This document shows positions 34,034 to 42,872 of a stretch of 64,000 bases of DNA, piece by piece (the first letter of the stretch is position 1; every line of letters begins with the position of its first letter). A program made the translations under genes and the position numbers. Origin of the DNA: DASQHY01 sp035602605 (lineage in GTDB: Bacteria; Acidobacteriota; Terriglobia; Acidiferrales; UBA7541); the NCBI GenBank assembly GCA_035602605.1, contig DATNLZ010000030.1, positions 1-64,000 of the forward strand. The letters run 5' to 3'. The notes below the pieces were generated by a model that had not been told where the DNA came from, did not search any database, and was given only the letters and a program-made list of their open reading frames with translations.

Positions 34034-35812
34034 ATGAGATTAAAACGCTCAGAAATCGCGGGCCTGGTGTTCGTTGCTTTTCGCAAAAATACCCAACGAA
34101 CCGCGCGATACAAACGAGCCTTCGCGATCGTACTTGTGCTCGGCTTTTTTCCCCTTTGTTGTTCGTCAAAAGAACCAGCGAAACCAGCTGAACAGATAGC
34201 TGACGTGCGCGTCCTTCTCATTCCGCTTGACGACCGGCCGCCGTGCGTCCAATTCCCCCAGATGATTGGCCGGATCGGGGACACCGAAGTGATTGCGCCG
34301 CCACGCGAAATGCTGGGCCGTTTTGTCGAGCCAGGCCAACCGGAGGAAATCACGCGCTGGGTGCGGTCGCAATCTTTACGCTCGTTCGACGCCATTATCG
34401 TTTCCATGGACATGCTCGCCTACGGCGGGCTAGTCAATTCACGCGTGCATCACACCGCCGAGAAGGAGGCCCTCAATCGCTTACAGCTTGTAACCTGGAT
34501 GCACCGCGCGGCGCCAAAAGTGCCGATCTACGGATTCAGCGTGATCATGCGTCTCGCGCCTACAGGCGACGGCCAAAATGAGGCCTACCGCGCCAAACTC
34601 GCGCGCTGGGCTGAGAAATCTCCAGATAGCGCCGCGGACGCAGTTTTGAAAGAAGAAGTCGCCCGCCTGGAGCAAGAGATTCCAGCAGCCGCGCTGGCTG
34701 ACTACAAGGCAGCGCGCGCGCGGAACTTCAAGGTCAATCAAGCCAGTGTGCAGATGGTGCGCAACGGAGTATTGGACTATCTGATCCTTTCGCAGGATGA
34801 CGCGCAACCCCGCGGCTTGCACGTCGCTGATCGCGAGCGCCTTCTCGAAGAAATCCGACATAATCAGCTGGAGGGCAAGGTCGCGGTGCAACCTGGCGCC
34901 GATGAGGTGGCGATGCTGCTGCTTGCCCGAGCACTCAACAAGCGCTTTCAGTATTCGCCACGCATCGCCGCGATCTATTCCTCTGGAGCGATGCGCAATC
35001 GGGTCGCTCCATACGAAGACCGCCCCCTACACGAAACCGTGAGTCTGCACATTACTTCCACCGGCAGCCGCGAAGTCGCCGATACCAGCCAGGCGGACAT
35101 CGTCTTTTTCGTTTATGGTTCGCGGACCGAACCGGGCGTTGCAGCAACATTCAGTGAACAAATTGACAAGGAACTCTCGGCCACGATCCACCAAGTCATT
35201 GTGGCCGACATAGATTCCAGAGGCGACGTCCAGGGCGCCGCTACAGGCTTTACAGAAGAGTTGCGAAAACGCAGCGTCTTTCCGCGGCTCGCCGGTTATG
35301 CTTCTTGGAACACCGCTGGAAATACAATCGGAACTGCCTTGCCTCACGGGCTTGTTTACTCCCGCGCGCTGCGCGACATCAAAACAACGCCGCCGGCCTG
35401 CCGTGAACGTGTCGCGGCGTCGCAAATAAGGTTTCTGCTACACCGTCTGTTTGACGATTACGGGTTTCATTCTGTGGTGCGACCAGCAGCCAAGCAGTTT
35501 GCTGCGGAAAATCATCTGAACCCGAACGCGCTGTCAGGGGAGAGCCAGCTTCGGGTCACAACTTTTATCGTCGATCGCATGCATACGCTTGTAGATGAAC
35601 TCTGGAACGAGTTCGCGTCCGCCAAAAACGTTTCCAATACGGTCTTCTCAATCTGGGGCGTCGCGTTGGAAGAAGTTTCTGCCTTTACGTTCACCTTGCC
35701 GTGGGGACGCACGTTCGAGGCTGCTATTGATTTTTCCACATCCGTGGTGCGCAATCCCGCTTGGAGCAAAGCGCCTGCGATCGGGGGTGTCAAGGCAGGA
35801 ATTCGGCCATGA
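34034..35812 (+). CDS. DUF4127 family protein, probably envelope-anchored
   Basis: 592 residues from ATG 34034 (TTG at 34028 possible). A basic N-terminus is followed by a hydrophobic stretch FAIVLVLGFFPLCCSSKE that could be a lipoprotein signal (cleavage before Cys) or an anchor. The rest follows the DUF4127 pattern: VLLIPLDDRPPCVQFPQMIG at the start, VSMDMLAYGGLVNSR, FKVNQASVQMVRNGVLDYLI, LSQDDAQPRGLH, VQPGADEVAMLLLARALNK, YASWNTAGNTIGTALPHGLV. No activity is known for this family. The conserved Asp, His and Asn residues hint at an enzyme. It is co-directional with the GntR regulator 51 bp upstream and likely shares its promoter, which ties the family to amino-sugar metabolism here. Confidence 0.88.
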   Translation: MRLKRSEIAGLVFVAFRKNTQRTARYKRAFAIVLVLGFFPLCCSSKEPAKPAEQIADVRVLLIPLDDRPPCVQFPQMIGRIGDTEVIAPPREMLGRFVEPGQPEEITRWVRSQSLRSFDAIIVSMDMLAYGGLVNSRVHHTAEKEALNRLQLVTWMHRAAPKVPIYGFSVIMRLAPTGDGQNEAYRAKLARWAEKSPDSAADAVLKEEVARLEQEIPAAALADYKAARARNFKVNQASVQMVRNGVLDYLILSQDDAQPRGLHVADRERLLEEIRHNQLEGKVAVQPGADEVAMLLLARALNKRFQYSPRIAAIYSSGAMRNRVAPYEDRPLHETVSLHITSTGSREVADTSQADIVFFVYGSRTEPGVAATFSEQIDKELSATIHQVIVADIDSRGDVQGAATGFTEELRKRSVFPRLAGYASWNTAGNTIGTALPHGLVYSRALRDIKTTPPACRERVAASQIRFLLHRLFDDYGFHSVVRPAAKQFAAENHLNPNALSGESQLRVTTFIVDRMHTLVDELWNEFASAKNVSNTVFSIWGVALEEVSAFTFTLPWGRTFEAAIDFSTSVVRNPAWSKAPAIGGVKAGIRP

Positions 35813-36009
35813 CCTGGCTCTTGTGCGCTCCCCGCGCTACTGCGTAAAAACGTGCTGCACCAACGTCAATTCAACCAGCATCGTGCACATCGTGCAGGGG
35901 ACTATTGCGGATCGCAGCGAGTTGCAATATAGTGCGCGCCGACGATGGAAGGCTATCGTAGAAGGTCCCTAACGCGCTAATCACCGGCCGGGAGAATTTC
36001 GCAATTATT

Positions 36010-36879
36010 GTGAAGAAAATAATCTCACCATTCGAAGCATTCGATAATTGGACGGCGCGCAAGTTTGTGTCTTTCACTTTCCTGTCGCTGCCCAATATGT
36101 CTTGTTTTCAAGGCGGCCTGCTTTTGTGCGCTGCAGTGCTCGGGAGTGTATCTTTTGCCACAGCTCAAAATCCTGAACCTGCTCCACCCGCATATGCGCC
36201 AGAGCTGGTCGAGAAAGGCAGTACCCTTTTCGGGCAGCAGTGCGCTTTTTGTCACGGCCGAGATGCCGGCGGCGGTGAGAATGGCCCGGATTTAACTCGC
36301 TCGAAGCTGGTGCTCGCCGATGTAAGCGGAGACAAAATCGCTCCAATAATCCGCAATGGAAGCGTGGAAAAAGGGATGCCTCCTTTTCCATTCCCTGATC
36401 AAGAGATCGCTGCGCTTGTCGCCTTCATCCATGATCAAGCGACGAAGGCTGCATCGCGTAAAGGTGGCCGCCGTGGCGTTGAGGTCGCTGATCTTCAAAC
36501 CGGTAACGCGGAGAGAGGCAAGCAATACTTTAATGGAAGCGGAAAATGCTCTTCGTGCCACTCGCCAACCGGTGATCTCGCAGGCATCGCACGGCGCTTT
36601 GAAGGACTGAGGCTGGAGGAGCGCATGCTGTACCCCAGAGGCGCGAAGGCCAAGGTTGCGGTCACTCTCCCCTCGGGCGAAACTCTCTCTGGAGAACTTG
36701 CGTACCACGACGAATTTACCATCGGGATGCGCGATAGTTCCCGTCGTTATCGCTCCTGGCCCATCAAGAAAGTGAAATACACGATCAACGCACCAGCCGA
36801 AGCCCATGCAGAGCTGCTGCCAAAATATACCGATGCCGATATTCACGACCTCATGGCATATCTTCAGACGCTACGCTAG
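36010..36879 (+). CDS. Dihaem cytochrome c, electron acceptor for the PQQ enzyme
   Basis: 289 residues from GTG 36010; an ATG at 36097 just before the hydrophobic signal (CFQGGLLLCAAVLGSVSFAT) is at least as good. Two haem-attachment sites: C78-A-F-C81-H82 and C180-S-S-C183-H184, numbered from the GTG. The first domain is a usual small cytochrome c with a late Met ligand candidate in KGMPPFPF. In the second, about 70 residues are inserted between the haem site and the final helix, including a beta-rich part (KVAVTLPSGETLSGELAYHD, FTIGMRDSSRRYRSW). Exported to the periplasm. It is followed after 16 bp by a PQQ dehydrogenase lacking its own haem domain, so it probably takes electrons from that enzyme. 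Confidence 0.9.
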   Translation: MKKIISPFEAFDNWTARKFVSFTFLSLPNMSCFQGGLLLCAAVLGSVSFATAQNPEPAPPAYAPELVEKGSTLFGQQCAFCHGRDAGGGENGPDLTRSKLVLADVSGDKIAPIIRNGSVEKGMPPFPFPDQEIAALVAFIHDQATKAASRKGGRRGVEVADLQTGNAERGKQYFNGSGKCSSCHSPTGDLAGIARRFEGLRLEERMLYPRGAKAKVAVTLPSGETLSGELAYHDEFTIGMRDSSRRYRSWPIKKVKYTINAPAEAHAELLPKYTDADIHDLMAYLQTLR

Positions 36880-36895
36880 CTAGGAAGGCCCAACA

Positions 36896-38506
36896 TTGAG
36901 CACGATTCACAGGAGTATCCTGTTTCATCTTGCGGCAGCCACGATTCTGCCGCTTATTTTCTGCGGACCACTCCTGGCCCAAGGCGCAGATGCCGCAATG
37001 CTTCTCAATCCTCCCGTCGACAGTTGGCCCGGGTATCACGGTGATTATTCTGGCAGGCGGCACAGTCCGCTAACCCAGATCACCCCGCAAAACGTCGCAC
37101 AGGTGGGACTTGCCTGGGCCTTCCAGACAGGCCAACTCGCTCAACTGAAATGTTCTCCAATTCTCGTGGACGGTATCCTCTATTTCTCCGTCCCGGATCA
37201 CGTGTGGGCTGTGGATGCGCGCTCCGGTCATCAGATTTGGCATTACACGTATCCACCCAACAAGGGGTTGCACATCGGGCATCGCGGCGTCTCGATATAC
37301 AAAGAGTGGATCTACTTCATGACTCCCGACGCGCACCTCGTCTCGCTGAACGCCCGCGACGGCACGGTACGGTGGGACATCGTGATCGCCGATTGGCAGA
37401 AAGGTTACTGGACGACGATGGCGCCCCTGATCGTGCGCGATCACGTGATCGTTGGCGTTTCAGGTGATTTCGATAACCTAACTGGGTTTCTGAAATCGAT
37501 CGATCCGGAAACCGGGACGCTGCAATGGAAATGGGATAGCACTCCTCCCGTTGGAACGCCGGACTCACCAACCGGGGGTATGACATGGATGACCGGCACG
37601 TATGATCCCGCACTCAACCTGGTTTATTGGGGCACCGGGAATCCGACTCCCGTGCTAAATGGCAAGCCGCGCCCGGGTGACAACCTCTACACCTGCAGCA
37701 TCGTTGCGCTCAATCCTGATAGCGGCGAGTTGGTGTGGGCTTTCCAGGCATCGCCGCACGATACGCATGATTGGGATGCGGTAGAGACTCCGGTTCTGGT
37801 CGATGCAACCTTCCGGGGAGCACCCCGCAAAATGCTGATGCAGACTTCGCGGAATGGCTATTTCTTTGTTCTAGACCGGCGCACTGGCGAGAGCCTCCTC
37901 AGCACAACCTTCGGCCCTGTGAATTGGAGCCTGGGGGTCGATAAGCAGGGGCGTCCTATCCCGAATCCTGCGAAAGAGCCAGCCCCCGACGGAGTTCTTA
38001 TCGCACCCGATGAGGGCGGCATGACCAATTTTCGTTCGCCGAGTGTTGACCCGAAAACCGGGCTGTTCATTGTGAACGCCCATCCCAGCTACGGGATCTA
38101 CTTCGCCAAGCCTGCTGACGGAGAGTTTGGTTGGGCTGGTGCGGATTATGGTGTCTGGGGCAAAGGCGTACTTGAGGCCATTGACTATCAGAGCGGCAAA
38201 ATTCGATGGAGCCACGAACTAGGGCCTGGTGGCTCCGGGGCGGGCGTGCTGACCACGGATTCGGGCCTGACCTTCAGCGGGGACAGCGTGGGCAACGTTC
38301 TCGCGCTGCGAACCGCCGATGGCCAGACGCTGTGGCACGCAGGCGCAGGCAACGGAATGCTAGGTCCGCCGATTAGCTATAAATTAGATGGGCGGCAGTA
38401 CGTTGTGACAAGCGCTGGGAGTGTACTCTTTGCGTGGGCATTGCCTGAGGGATATACGCGTGCGGCGCCACCGGGCCCATCTGGACGTTCTCGGAATTCA
38501 CATTAA
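36896..38506 (+). CDS. Periplasmic PQQ-dependent dehydrogenase
   Basis: 536 residues from TTG 36896. Signal peptide (LFHLAAATILPLIFCGPLLA). Eight-bladed PQQ propeller: WPGYHGDYSGRRHSPLTQI at the start of blade one, GQLAQLKCSPILVDGILYFS, TGTYDPALNLVYWGTGNPTP, WAFQASPHDTHDWDAVETPV (the PQQ-region motif), and tryptophan-docking repeats such as ALNPDSGELVWAF and AIDYQSGKIRWSH. The vicinal Cys-Cys pair of methanol and quinohaemoprotein ethanol dehydrogenases is not seen, and there is no C-terminal haem domain, so it is closer to sugar/polyol or uncharacterised soluble PQQ enzymes. Substrate is probably an alcohol or sugar; electrons would go to the cytochrome encoded upstream. Confidence 0.92.
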   Translation: MSTIHRSILFHLAAATILPLIFCGPLLAQGADAAMLLNPPVDSWPGYHGDYSGRRHSPLTQITPQNVAQVGLAWAFQTGQLAQLKCSPILVDGILYFSVPDHVWAVDARSGHQIWHYTYPPNKGLHIGHRGVSIYKEWIYFMTPDAHLVSLNARDGTVRWDIVIADWQKGYWTTMAPLIVRDHVIVGVSGDFDNLTGFLKSIDPETGTLQWKWDSTPPVGTPDSPTGGMTWMTGTYDPALNLVYWGTGNPTPVLNGKPRPGDNLYTCSIVALNPDSGELVWAFQASPHDTHDWDAVETPVLVDATFRGAPRKMLMQTSRNGYFFVLDRRTGESLLSTTFGPVNWSLGVDKQGRPIPNPAKEPAPDGVLIAPDEGGMTNFRSPSVDPKTGLFIVNAHPSYGIYFAKPADGEFGWAGADYGVWGKGVLEAIDYQSGKIRWSHELGPGGSGAGVLTTDSGLTFSGDSVGNVLALRTADGQTLWHAGAGNGMLGPPISYKLDGRQYVVTSAGSVLFAWALPEGYTRAAPPGPSGRSRNSH

Positions 38507-38536
38507 TCTACTCCGTCCCTTAGAGGCTCAATCAGA

Positions 38537-39592
38537 ATGAGAACGATTAAAGGACCGGCAATCTTTCTGGCGCAATTTGCGGGTGATCACCCGCCTTTTA
38601 ACAATTTGGAGAGCATAGCCGAGTGGGCCGCTAAACTTGGTTATGTAGGAGTGCAGATTCCTTCCTGGGATGCGCGCCTGTTTGATCTGAAGCTGGCCGC
38701 AGAAAGCAGAACCTATTGCGATGAGGTTTCTGGAAAGTTAGCGCAGCATGGCTTGCAGCTTACGGAACTTTCAACACATCTGCAGGGCCAGTTGGTTGCC
38801 GTGCATCCGGCGTACGATCTTCCGTTCGATGGATTCGCCCCCGAAAAGTTTAGGGGCAATCCGCGGGCCCGCCAAGCCTGGGCCGTTGAACAACTGCGCT
38901 TGGCCGCAAAAGCTTCTGCCAATCTCGGACTGCAAGCACACGTCACGTTTTCGGGGGCACTCGCATGGCCATATATTTATCCATGGCCCCAACGGCCCGC
39001 CGGACTTATTGAAACTGCTTTTGATGAACTGGCGGCTCGCTGGCGCCCGATTCTTAATGCGTTTGACGAATCTGGAATCGATGTATGTTTTGAGATACAT
39101 CCGGGGGAAGATCTTCATGACGGCGTATCTTTCGAAATGTTTCTCGAGCGAGTAAATCATCACGCCCGATGCAATTTACTTTTTGATCCTAGTCATTTCG
39201 TGCTTCAACAACTCGATTATCTGCAATTCATCGACCTCTATCACGAGCGTATCAAAATGTTTCACGTAAAAGACGCCGAGTTTCACCCTTCTGGGCGTCA
39301 GGGTGTGTACGGAGGTTATCAGCCTTGGATCAATCGGGCCGGTCGCTTTCGCTCGCTCGGTGACGGCCAGGTAGATTTCCGCGGAATATTTTCCAAGCTT
39401 ACTCAAAATGGTTTCGCGGGATGGGCTGTGCTGGAATGGGAATGCTGCATCAAATCGAGCGGTCAGGGGGCCGCCGAGGGTGCGCCTTTTATTTCGCGTC
39501 ACATCATTCAGGCCGCCACTTCAGCGTTCGATGATTTCGCGAAGTCCGGGACCGATGAAGCGGCGAATCGCCGGATGCTCGCGCTGGGGTAA
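38537..39592 (+). CDS. TIM-barrel sugar isomerase/epimerase-like protein
   Basis: 351 residues, no signal peptide. AP-endonuclease-2-like TIM barrel: LESIAEWAAKLGYVGVQIPS, ELSTHLQGQLVAVHPAYD, GIDVCFEIHPGEDLHDG with candidate metal ligands Glu and His, CNLLFDPSHFVLQQLDYLQF (Asp-x-Ser-His), IKMFHVKDAEFHPSG and GFAGWAVLEWE. The metal-binding Glu-Asp-His-Glu set of the family therefore looks intact. Reaction unknown; relatives act on keto/aldo sugars. It begins 30 bp after the PQQ gene and is followed by a Gfo/Idh/MocA oxidoreductase, a frequent pairing in inositol or keto-sugar catabolism. Confidence 0.88.
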   Translation: MRTIKGPAIFLAQFAGDHPPFNNLESIAEWAAKLGYVGVQIPSWDARLFDLKLAAESRTYCDEVSGKLAQHGLQLTELSTHLQGQLVAVHPAYDLPFDGFAPEKFRGNPRARQAWAVEQLRLAAKASANLGLQAHVTFSGALAWPYIYPWPQRPAGLIETAFDELAARWRPILNAFDESGIDVCFEIHPGEDLHDGVSFEMFLERVNHHARCNLLFDPSHFVLQQLDYLQFIDLYHERIKMFHVKDAEFHPSGRQGVYGGYQPWINRAGRFRSLGDGQVDFRGIFSKLTQNGFAGWAVLEWECCIKSSGQGAAEGAPFISRHIIQAATSAFDDFAKSGTDEAANRRMLALG

Positions 39593-39637
39593 TCACCAGG
39601 TAGAATACCGGGACGATTGCAATTAAGGATTAGCGTC

Positions 39638-40822
39638 GTGACTATAGGGCCAAAACAGAGTGTCGAAATAAAGCGGCGTCTCCGACTAGGTATGGTTGGG
39701 GGCGGGCCGGGCGCATTCATCGGAGCGGTGCATCGCATTGCCGCCCGGCTCGATGATCGATTCGAGTTGGTAGCCGCCGCCTTGTCCTCAGATCCAGTGC
39801 GCGGCCGCGCGGCCGCCATAGACCTGCACATCGCGCCAGATCGCGCTTACGGTAGCTTTTCGGAAATGGCTTCCCGCGAAATGGGCAGAGCCGACCGAAT
39901 TGACGCCGTGTCGATCGTGACTCCGAATAACTCGCATTGCGAAATCGCGAAGTCTTTTCTCAAAGCGGGCATTCATGTGATCTGCGACAAACCTCTGGCG
40001 ATCTCTGTTGAACAGGCGCTGGAAGTTGCTGCAGAGGTTCGGCGCACCGGATTGATTTTTGGACTCACGCACAATTACTCCGGGTACCCCATGGTGCGAC
40101 AAGCGCGTCAAATGGTCGCCGAGGGAGAACTAGGAGGAGTCCGCGTCGTCCAAGTCGAGTATCCACAAGATTGGCTGGCCACTCCGCTTGAGGCCACTGG
40201 TCACAAGCAAGCTGCTTGGCGGACGGACCCTGCACAAAGCGGCCCTGGGGGATGTCTCGGAGACATTGGGACGCATGCTTTCCACATCGTCTCGTTTGTC
40301 ACCAGCCTCGCTTGTCGGCAGGTGGCCGCCGAGGTGTCCACATTCGTGCCGGGGCGGCGCTTGGACGATAATGTCCAGGTTTTGTTGCGGTTTGATAAGG
40401 GAGCGCGGGGAATGCTGTGGGCCAGTCAGGTGGCGGCCGGGAATGCAAATAATCTTCGCTTGCGGGTCTTTGGCGAAAAGGCCAGCCTCGAGTGGCATCA
40501 GGAAGACCCCAACATTCTCTGCTTCAGTCCGCTCGGTAAGCCTCCCGTGATCATCCAGCGCTCTGGTCCGGGAGCAAGTTCCTCTGCGACGCATGCTAGC
40601 CGGTTGCCTCCGGGCCATCCCGAGGGATATATCGAGGCATTTGCGCAGCTCTACAGTGATCTTGCGGAACAAATCTGGGCCCACCAGGTTGGGCGCAAGC
40701 CGGCGGCAACGTCTTTGCTTGTGCCTGGTGTAGACGATGGCGTCCACGGCATGCGATTTATCTCCGCGGTTCTCGAGTCCTCGCGTCGGAACGCAGCCTG
40801 GGTGGATTTAAATGCAAGTTGA
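39638..40822 (+). CDS. Gfo/Idh/MocA family oxidoreductase
   Basis: 394 residues from GTG 39638, which has AAGGA 12 nt upstream; TTG 39617 is an alternative. Rossmann motif RLGMVGGGPGAFIGAVHR, then AVSIVTPNNSHCEIAKSFLK and HVICDKPLAIS (DKP in place of the usual EKP). The C-terminal domain has LGDIGTHAFHIVSFVTSL, the GDIGxH element holding the catalytic His. It would oxidise or reduce a sugar or its derivative with NAD(P), in the cytosol as no signal is visible. Last gene of the + strand run starting with the cytochrome; the TIM-barrel protein ends 45 bp upstream. Confidence 0.9.
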   Translation: MTIGPKQSVEIKRRLRLGMVGGGPGAFIGAVHRIAARLDDRFELVAAALSSDPVRGRAAAIDLHIAPDRAYGSFSEMASREMGRADRIDAVSIVTPNNSHCEIAKSFLKAGIHVICDKPLAISVEQALEVAAEVRRTGLIFGLTHNYSGYPMVRQARQMVAEGELGGVRVVQVEYPQDWLATPLEATGHKQAAWRTDPAQSGPGGCLGDIGTHAFHIVSFVTSLACRQVAAEVSTFVPGRRLDDNVQVLLRFDKGARGMLWASQVAAGNANNLRLRVFGEKASLEWHQEDPNILCFSPLGKPPVIIQRSGPGASSSATHASRLPPGHPEGYIEAFAQLYSDLAEQIWAHQVGRKPAATSLLVPGVDDGVHGMRFISAVLESSRRNAAWVDLNAS

Positions 40823-40878
40823 AGGTTTTTAGCCCGACGATCATGAACGGCAGCTGAGCCTCGAAGGCTTTGAGACGC

Positions 40879-41748
40879 TCATTCCCGCATCTGGGTTTGT
40901 GCCGCCGATGGAAAATCCTTTGGTACCTTCTGCGTGACTTTACCGGTAGCCGCCCATTCGCTGCCCCACTGCAGCGTGGTAATAAACCCGACGCATCGCA
41001 TGGCGGCAATGTCGTGTCCCAGAGTCGTGTGAAACACTCGTCCTTTAGCGTAGTGAATAGCCATCAGGACCGGTTCATTTTCGCCGGTACCTTTGTTGTT
41101 GGGATCAGAATGTGCCGTACCAATCACAGTGACTTCCTTTGCTGGGCCGCACAGCGAATCGTACAACTCGTCGGCGGCGTGTAACCAAACCTCAGGAAGA
41201 CCCTTCGCGACCGGATGTTTCTTATCCCGCATGGTTACTTGAAATGGGAGCCGCGCTCCGTGGTGGCCGCAAGTACCCGGGCTTGAATCTTTTGTGGCTT
41301 TGCCATCCTTCCATCGGATCATGGATCCGAAGTCTTCGGTCTTCCTTCCGGCCCATCCGCCGACACCTATCATTTCTTGATATTGCTTCCACTGCGGAAA
41401 TGCGTTGTCCGCAGCATGGTAGGAAACAAAGCCTCCGCCTTCGCGAACATATTTTTCCAACGCCTCTTGTACTTCGTTGGACCACGGTTCGCCGTTATAA
41501 TTCGACACAACCAGGTCGTAGGCCGCGAAATTTGGCCTGAACGTGCGCATGTCCCCGCCCTTCGCAGGAGAAGTGGCTACGTCAACGGTGAACTTCCCGG
41601 TTTGCTCCAGTAATTGTTTCAACACCGGCGTAGTCTCTTGCCAGGCGTGATTATTCTGACCGTCCACGATCAAAACTTTCAGCGGTGCTGCGAAGCTGCA
41701 ACAAACACTGAAAAGCAGAGCAAGCAAAGTTGTCATCCATTTCGCCAT
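40879..41748 (-). CDS. Exported ThuA-domain protein
   Basis: 289 residues, ATG 41748 with GGAAAGGA upstream. Signal peptide MAKWMTTLLALLFSVCCSFA. ThuA fold (class I glutamine-amidotransferase-like): KVLIVDGQNNHAWQETTPVL, AYDLVVSNYNGEPWSNEVQE, YVREGGGFVSYHAADNAFP, ADELYDSL, GRVFHTTLGHD. In rhizobia ThuA/ThuB take part in trehalose and 3-keto-sugar metabolism; ThuA-like proteins in Acidobacteriota and Planctomycetota lie near sugar dehydrogenases. Being exported it would act in the periplasm together with the GMC dehydrogenase nearby. Catalytic residues are not established. Confidence 0.9.
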   Translation of the reverse strand: MAKWMTTLLALLFSVCCSFAAPLKVLIVDGQNNHAWQETTPVLKQLLEQTGKFTVDVATSPAKGGDMRTFRPNFAAYDLVVSNYNGEPWSNEVQEALEKYVREGGGFVSYHAADNAFPQWKQYQEMIGVGGWAGRKTEDFGSMIRWKDGKATKDSSPGTCGHHGARLPFQVTMRDKKHPVAKGLPEVWLHAADELYDSLCGPAKEVTVIGTAHSDPNNKGTGENEPVLMAIHYAKGRVFHTTLGHDIAAMRCVGFITTLQWGSEWAATGKVTQKVPKDFPSAAQTQMRE

Positions 41749-41919
41749 AACCCTAGGTTTTCCTTTCCAACAATCGAAGATCCCGCGTAAATTAAGAAAG
41801 AAGACTCCGATACCATACTATTTTTCGTTCCGAGTAAGAAGCTCGACACCACAAAACACCGGAAGGCAATCTTCCTGAACATCTTTTTATTCCTCGGCCG
41901 AAGGAGTACAATCCGATGC

Positions 41920-42759
41920 ATGAATCGACGCAAATTTATCGGCAATTCCGTTGCGGCTAGTGCCCTGGTCGCCATCAAAGCATCCTGGGCGGACGAACCT
42001 GAACACAAAATTGACCGAATCGGCGTACAACTTTACACCGTGCGCGACGCGATGAAGGCCGACTTCGAAGGCACCCTCGCCAAGGTCGCGGCCATCGGCT
42101 ATCGCGAAGTGGAGTTTGCGGGCTATTTTGACCGCTCTCCGAAGGACGTACGCGCGACCCTTGAGCGAAACGGTTTAACTTCGCCTTCCACCCACGTGAG
42201 TTATGAAATGGTTGAGAAGAAATGGCCCGAGACCCTCGACGTAGCCCATGTCATAGGGCAGACGCACGTCGTCTGCTCATCGATTCCAGAGTTCCAGCGA
42301 AAAGATGCCGGCGGCTGGAAGCATACTACCGACCTTTTCAATCGCGCCGGTGAAACTAGCCAGAAAGCTGGAATTCAATTCGGCTATCACAATCATGATT
42401 TTGAGTTCGACCGCGCGAAATCGGTGGATGGAAAATTGCCATACGATCTTCTTCTGGCGGAAACCGATCCAAAGCTCGTAAAGATGGAGATGGATCTTTG
42501 CTGGATCACCGTTGGGGGTCAGGACCCGCTTCTGTATTTCAATCGCTACCCGGGTCGCTTCCCTCTGGTACATGTAAAAGATTGGACCAAGGACGGGCAT
42601 ATGGCCGATGTCGGAAAAGGTGATATAGACTGGAAACGCATCTTCGCGCAGTCTGACAAGGCGGGCATTAAGCACTACTTCGTTGAGCACGATGAGCCTA
42701 AGTCACCGTTCGACAGCTTGCGTACCAGCTACAATTTTCTCCGTGATCTGCACTTTTAA
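41920..42759 (+). CDS. Tat-exported TIM-barrel sugar isomerase-like protein
   Basis: 279 residues, ATG 41920. A twin-arginine-type signal NRRKFIGNSVAASALVAIKA precedes a TIM barrel of the sugar isomerase/epimerase (AP-endonuclease 2-like) family: DRIGVQLYTVRDAMKADFEG, VAAIGYREVEFAGYF, IQFGYHNHDFEF with the conserved His and Glu, KMEMDLCWITVGGQ, PLVHVKDW and HYFVEHDEP. Periplasmic localisation makes a sugar-phosphate substrate unlikely. Related exported proteins in Bacteroides and Acidobacteriota have been linked to 3-keto-glycoside cleavage or hydration, so I place it there tentatively. It is divergent from ThuA with 171 bp between. Confidence 0.9.
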   Translation: MNRRKFIGNSVAASALVAIKASWADEPEHKIDRIGVQLYTVRDAMKADFEGTLAKVAAIGYREVEFAGYFDRSPKDVRATLERNGLTSPSTHVSYEMVEKKWPETLDVAHVIGQTHVVCSSIPEFQRKDAGGWKHTTDLFNRAGETSQKAGIQFGYHNHDFEFDRAKSVDGKLPYDLLLAETDPKLVKMEMDLCWITVGGQDPLLYFNRYPGRFPLVHVKDWTKDGHMADVGKGDIDWKRIFAQSDKAGIKHYFVEHDEPKSPFDSLRTSYNFLRDLHF

Positions 42760-42872
42760 TTTCTAGCAGGCTGCCTATCCCTCTTCCACGAGCCATTGTG
42801 CTAAGCCAGCATAGATCATACCGCCGAGGACCTCGCGGGCCCCTCGGAGTATTCGCCAAGTGCAGGAGCAGC

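Noticed and set aside
36292..36846. 184-codon minus-strand frame
   Set aside because: Antisense to the cytochrome c gene, whose CxxCH motifs are certain.
40130..40747. 205-codon minus-strand frame
   Set aside because: Antisense to the Gfo/Idh/MocA oxidoreductase with clear Rossmann and GDIGxH motifs.
40857..40869. AGCCT-CGA-AGGCT hairpin between convergent genes
   Set aside because: Only five base pairs with no T tract; too weak to call a terminator.
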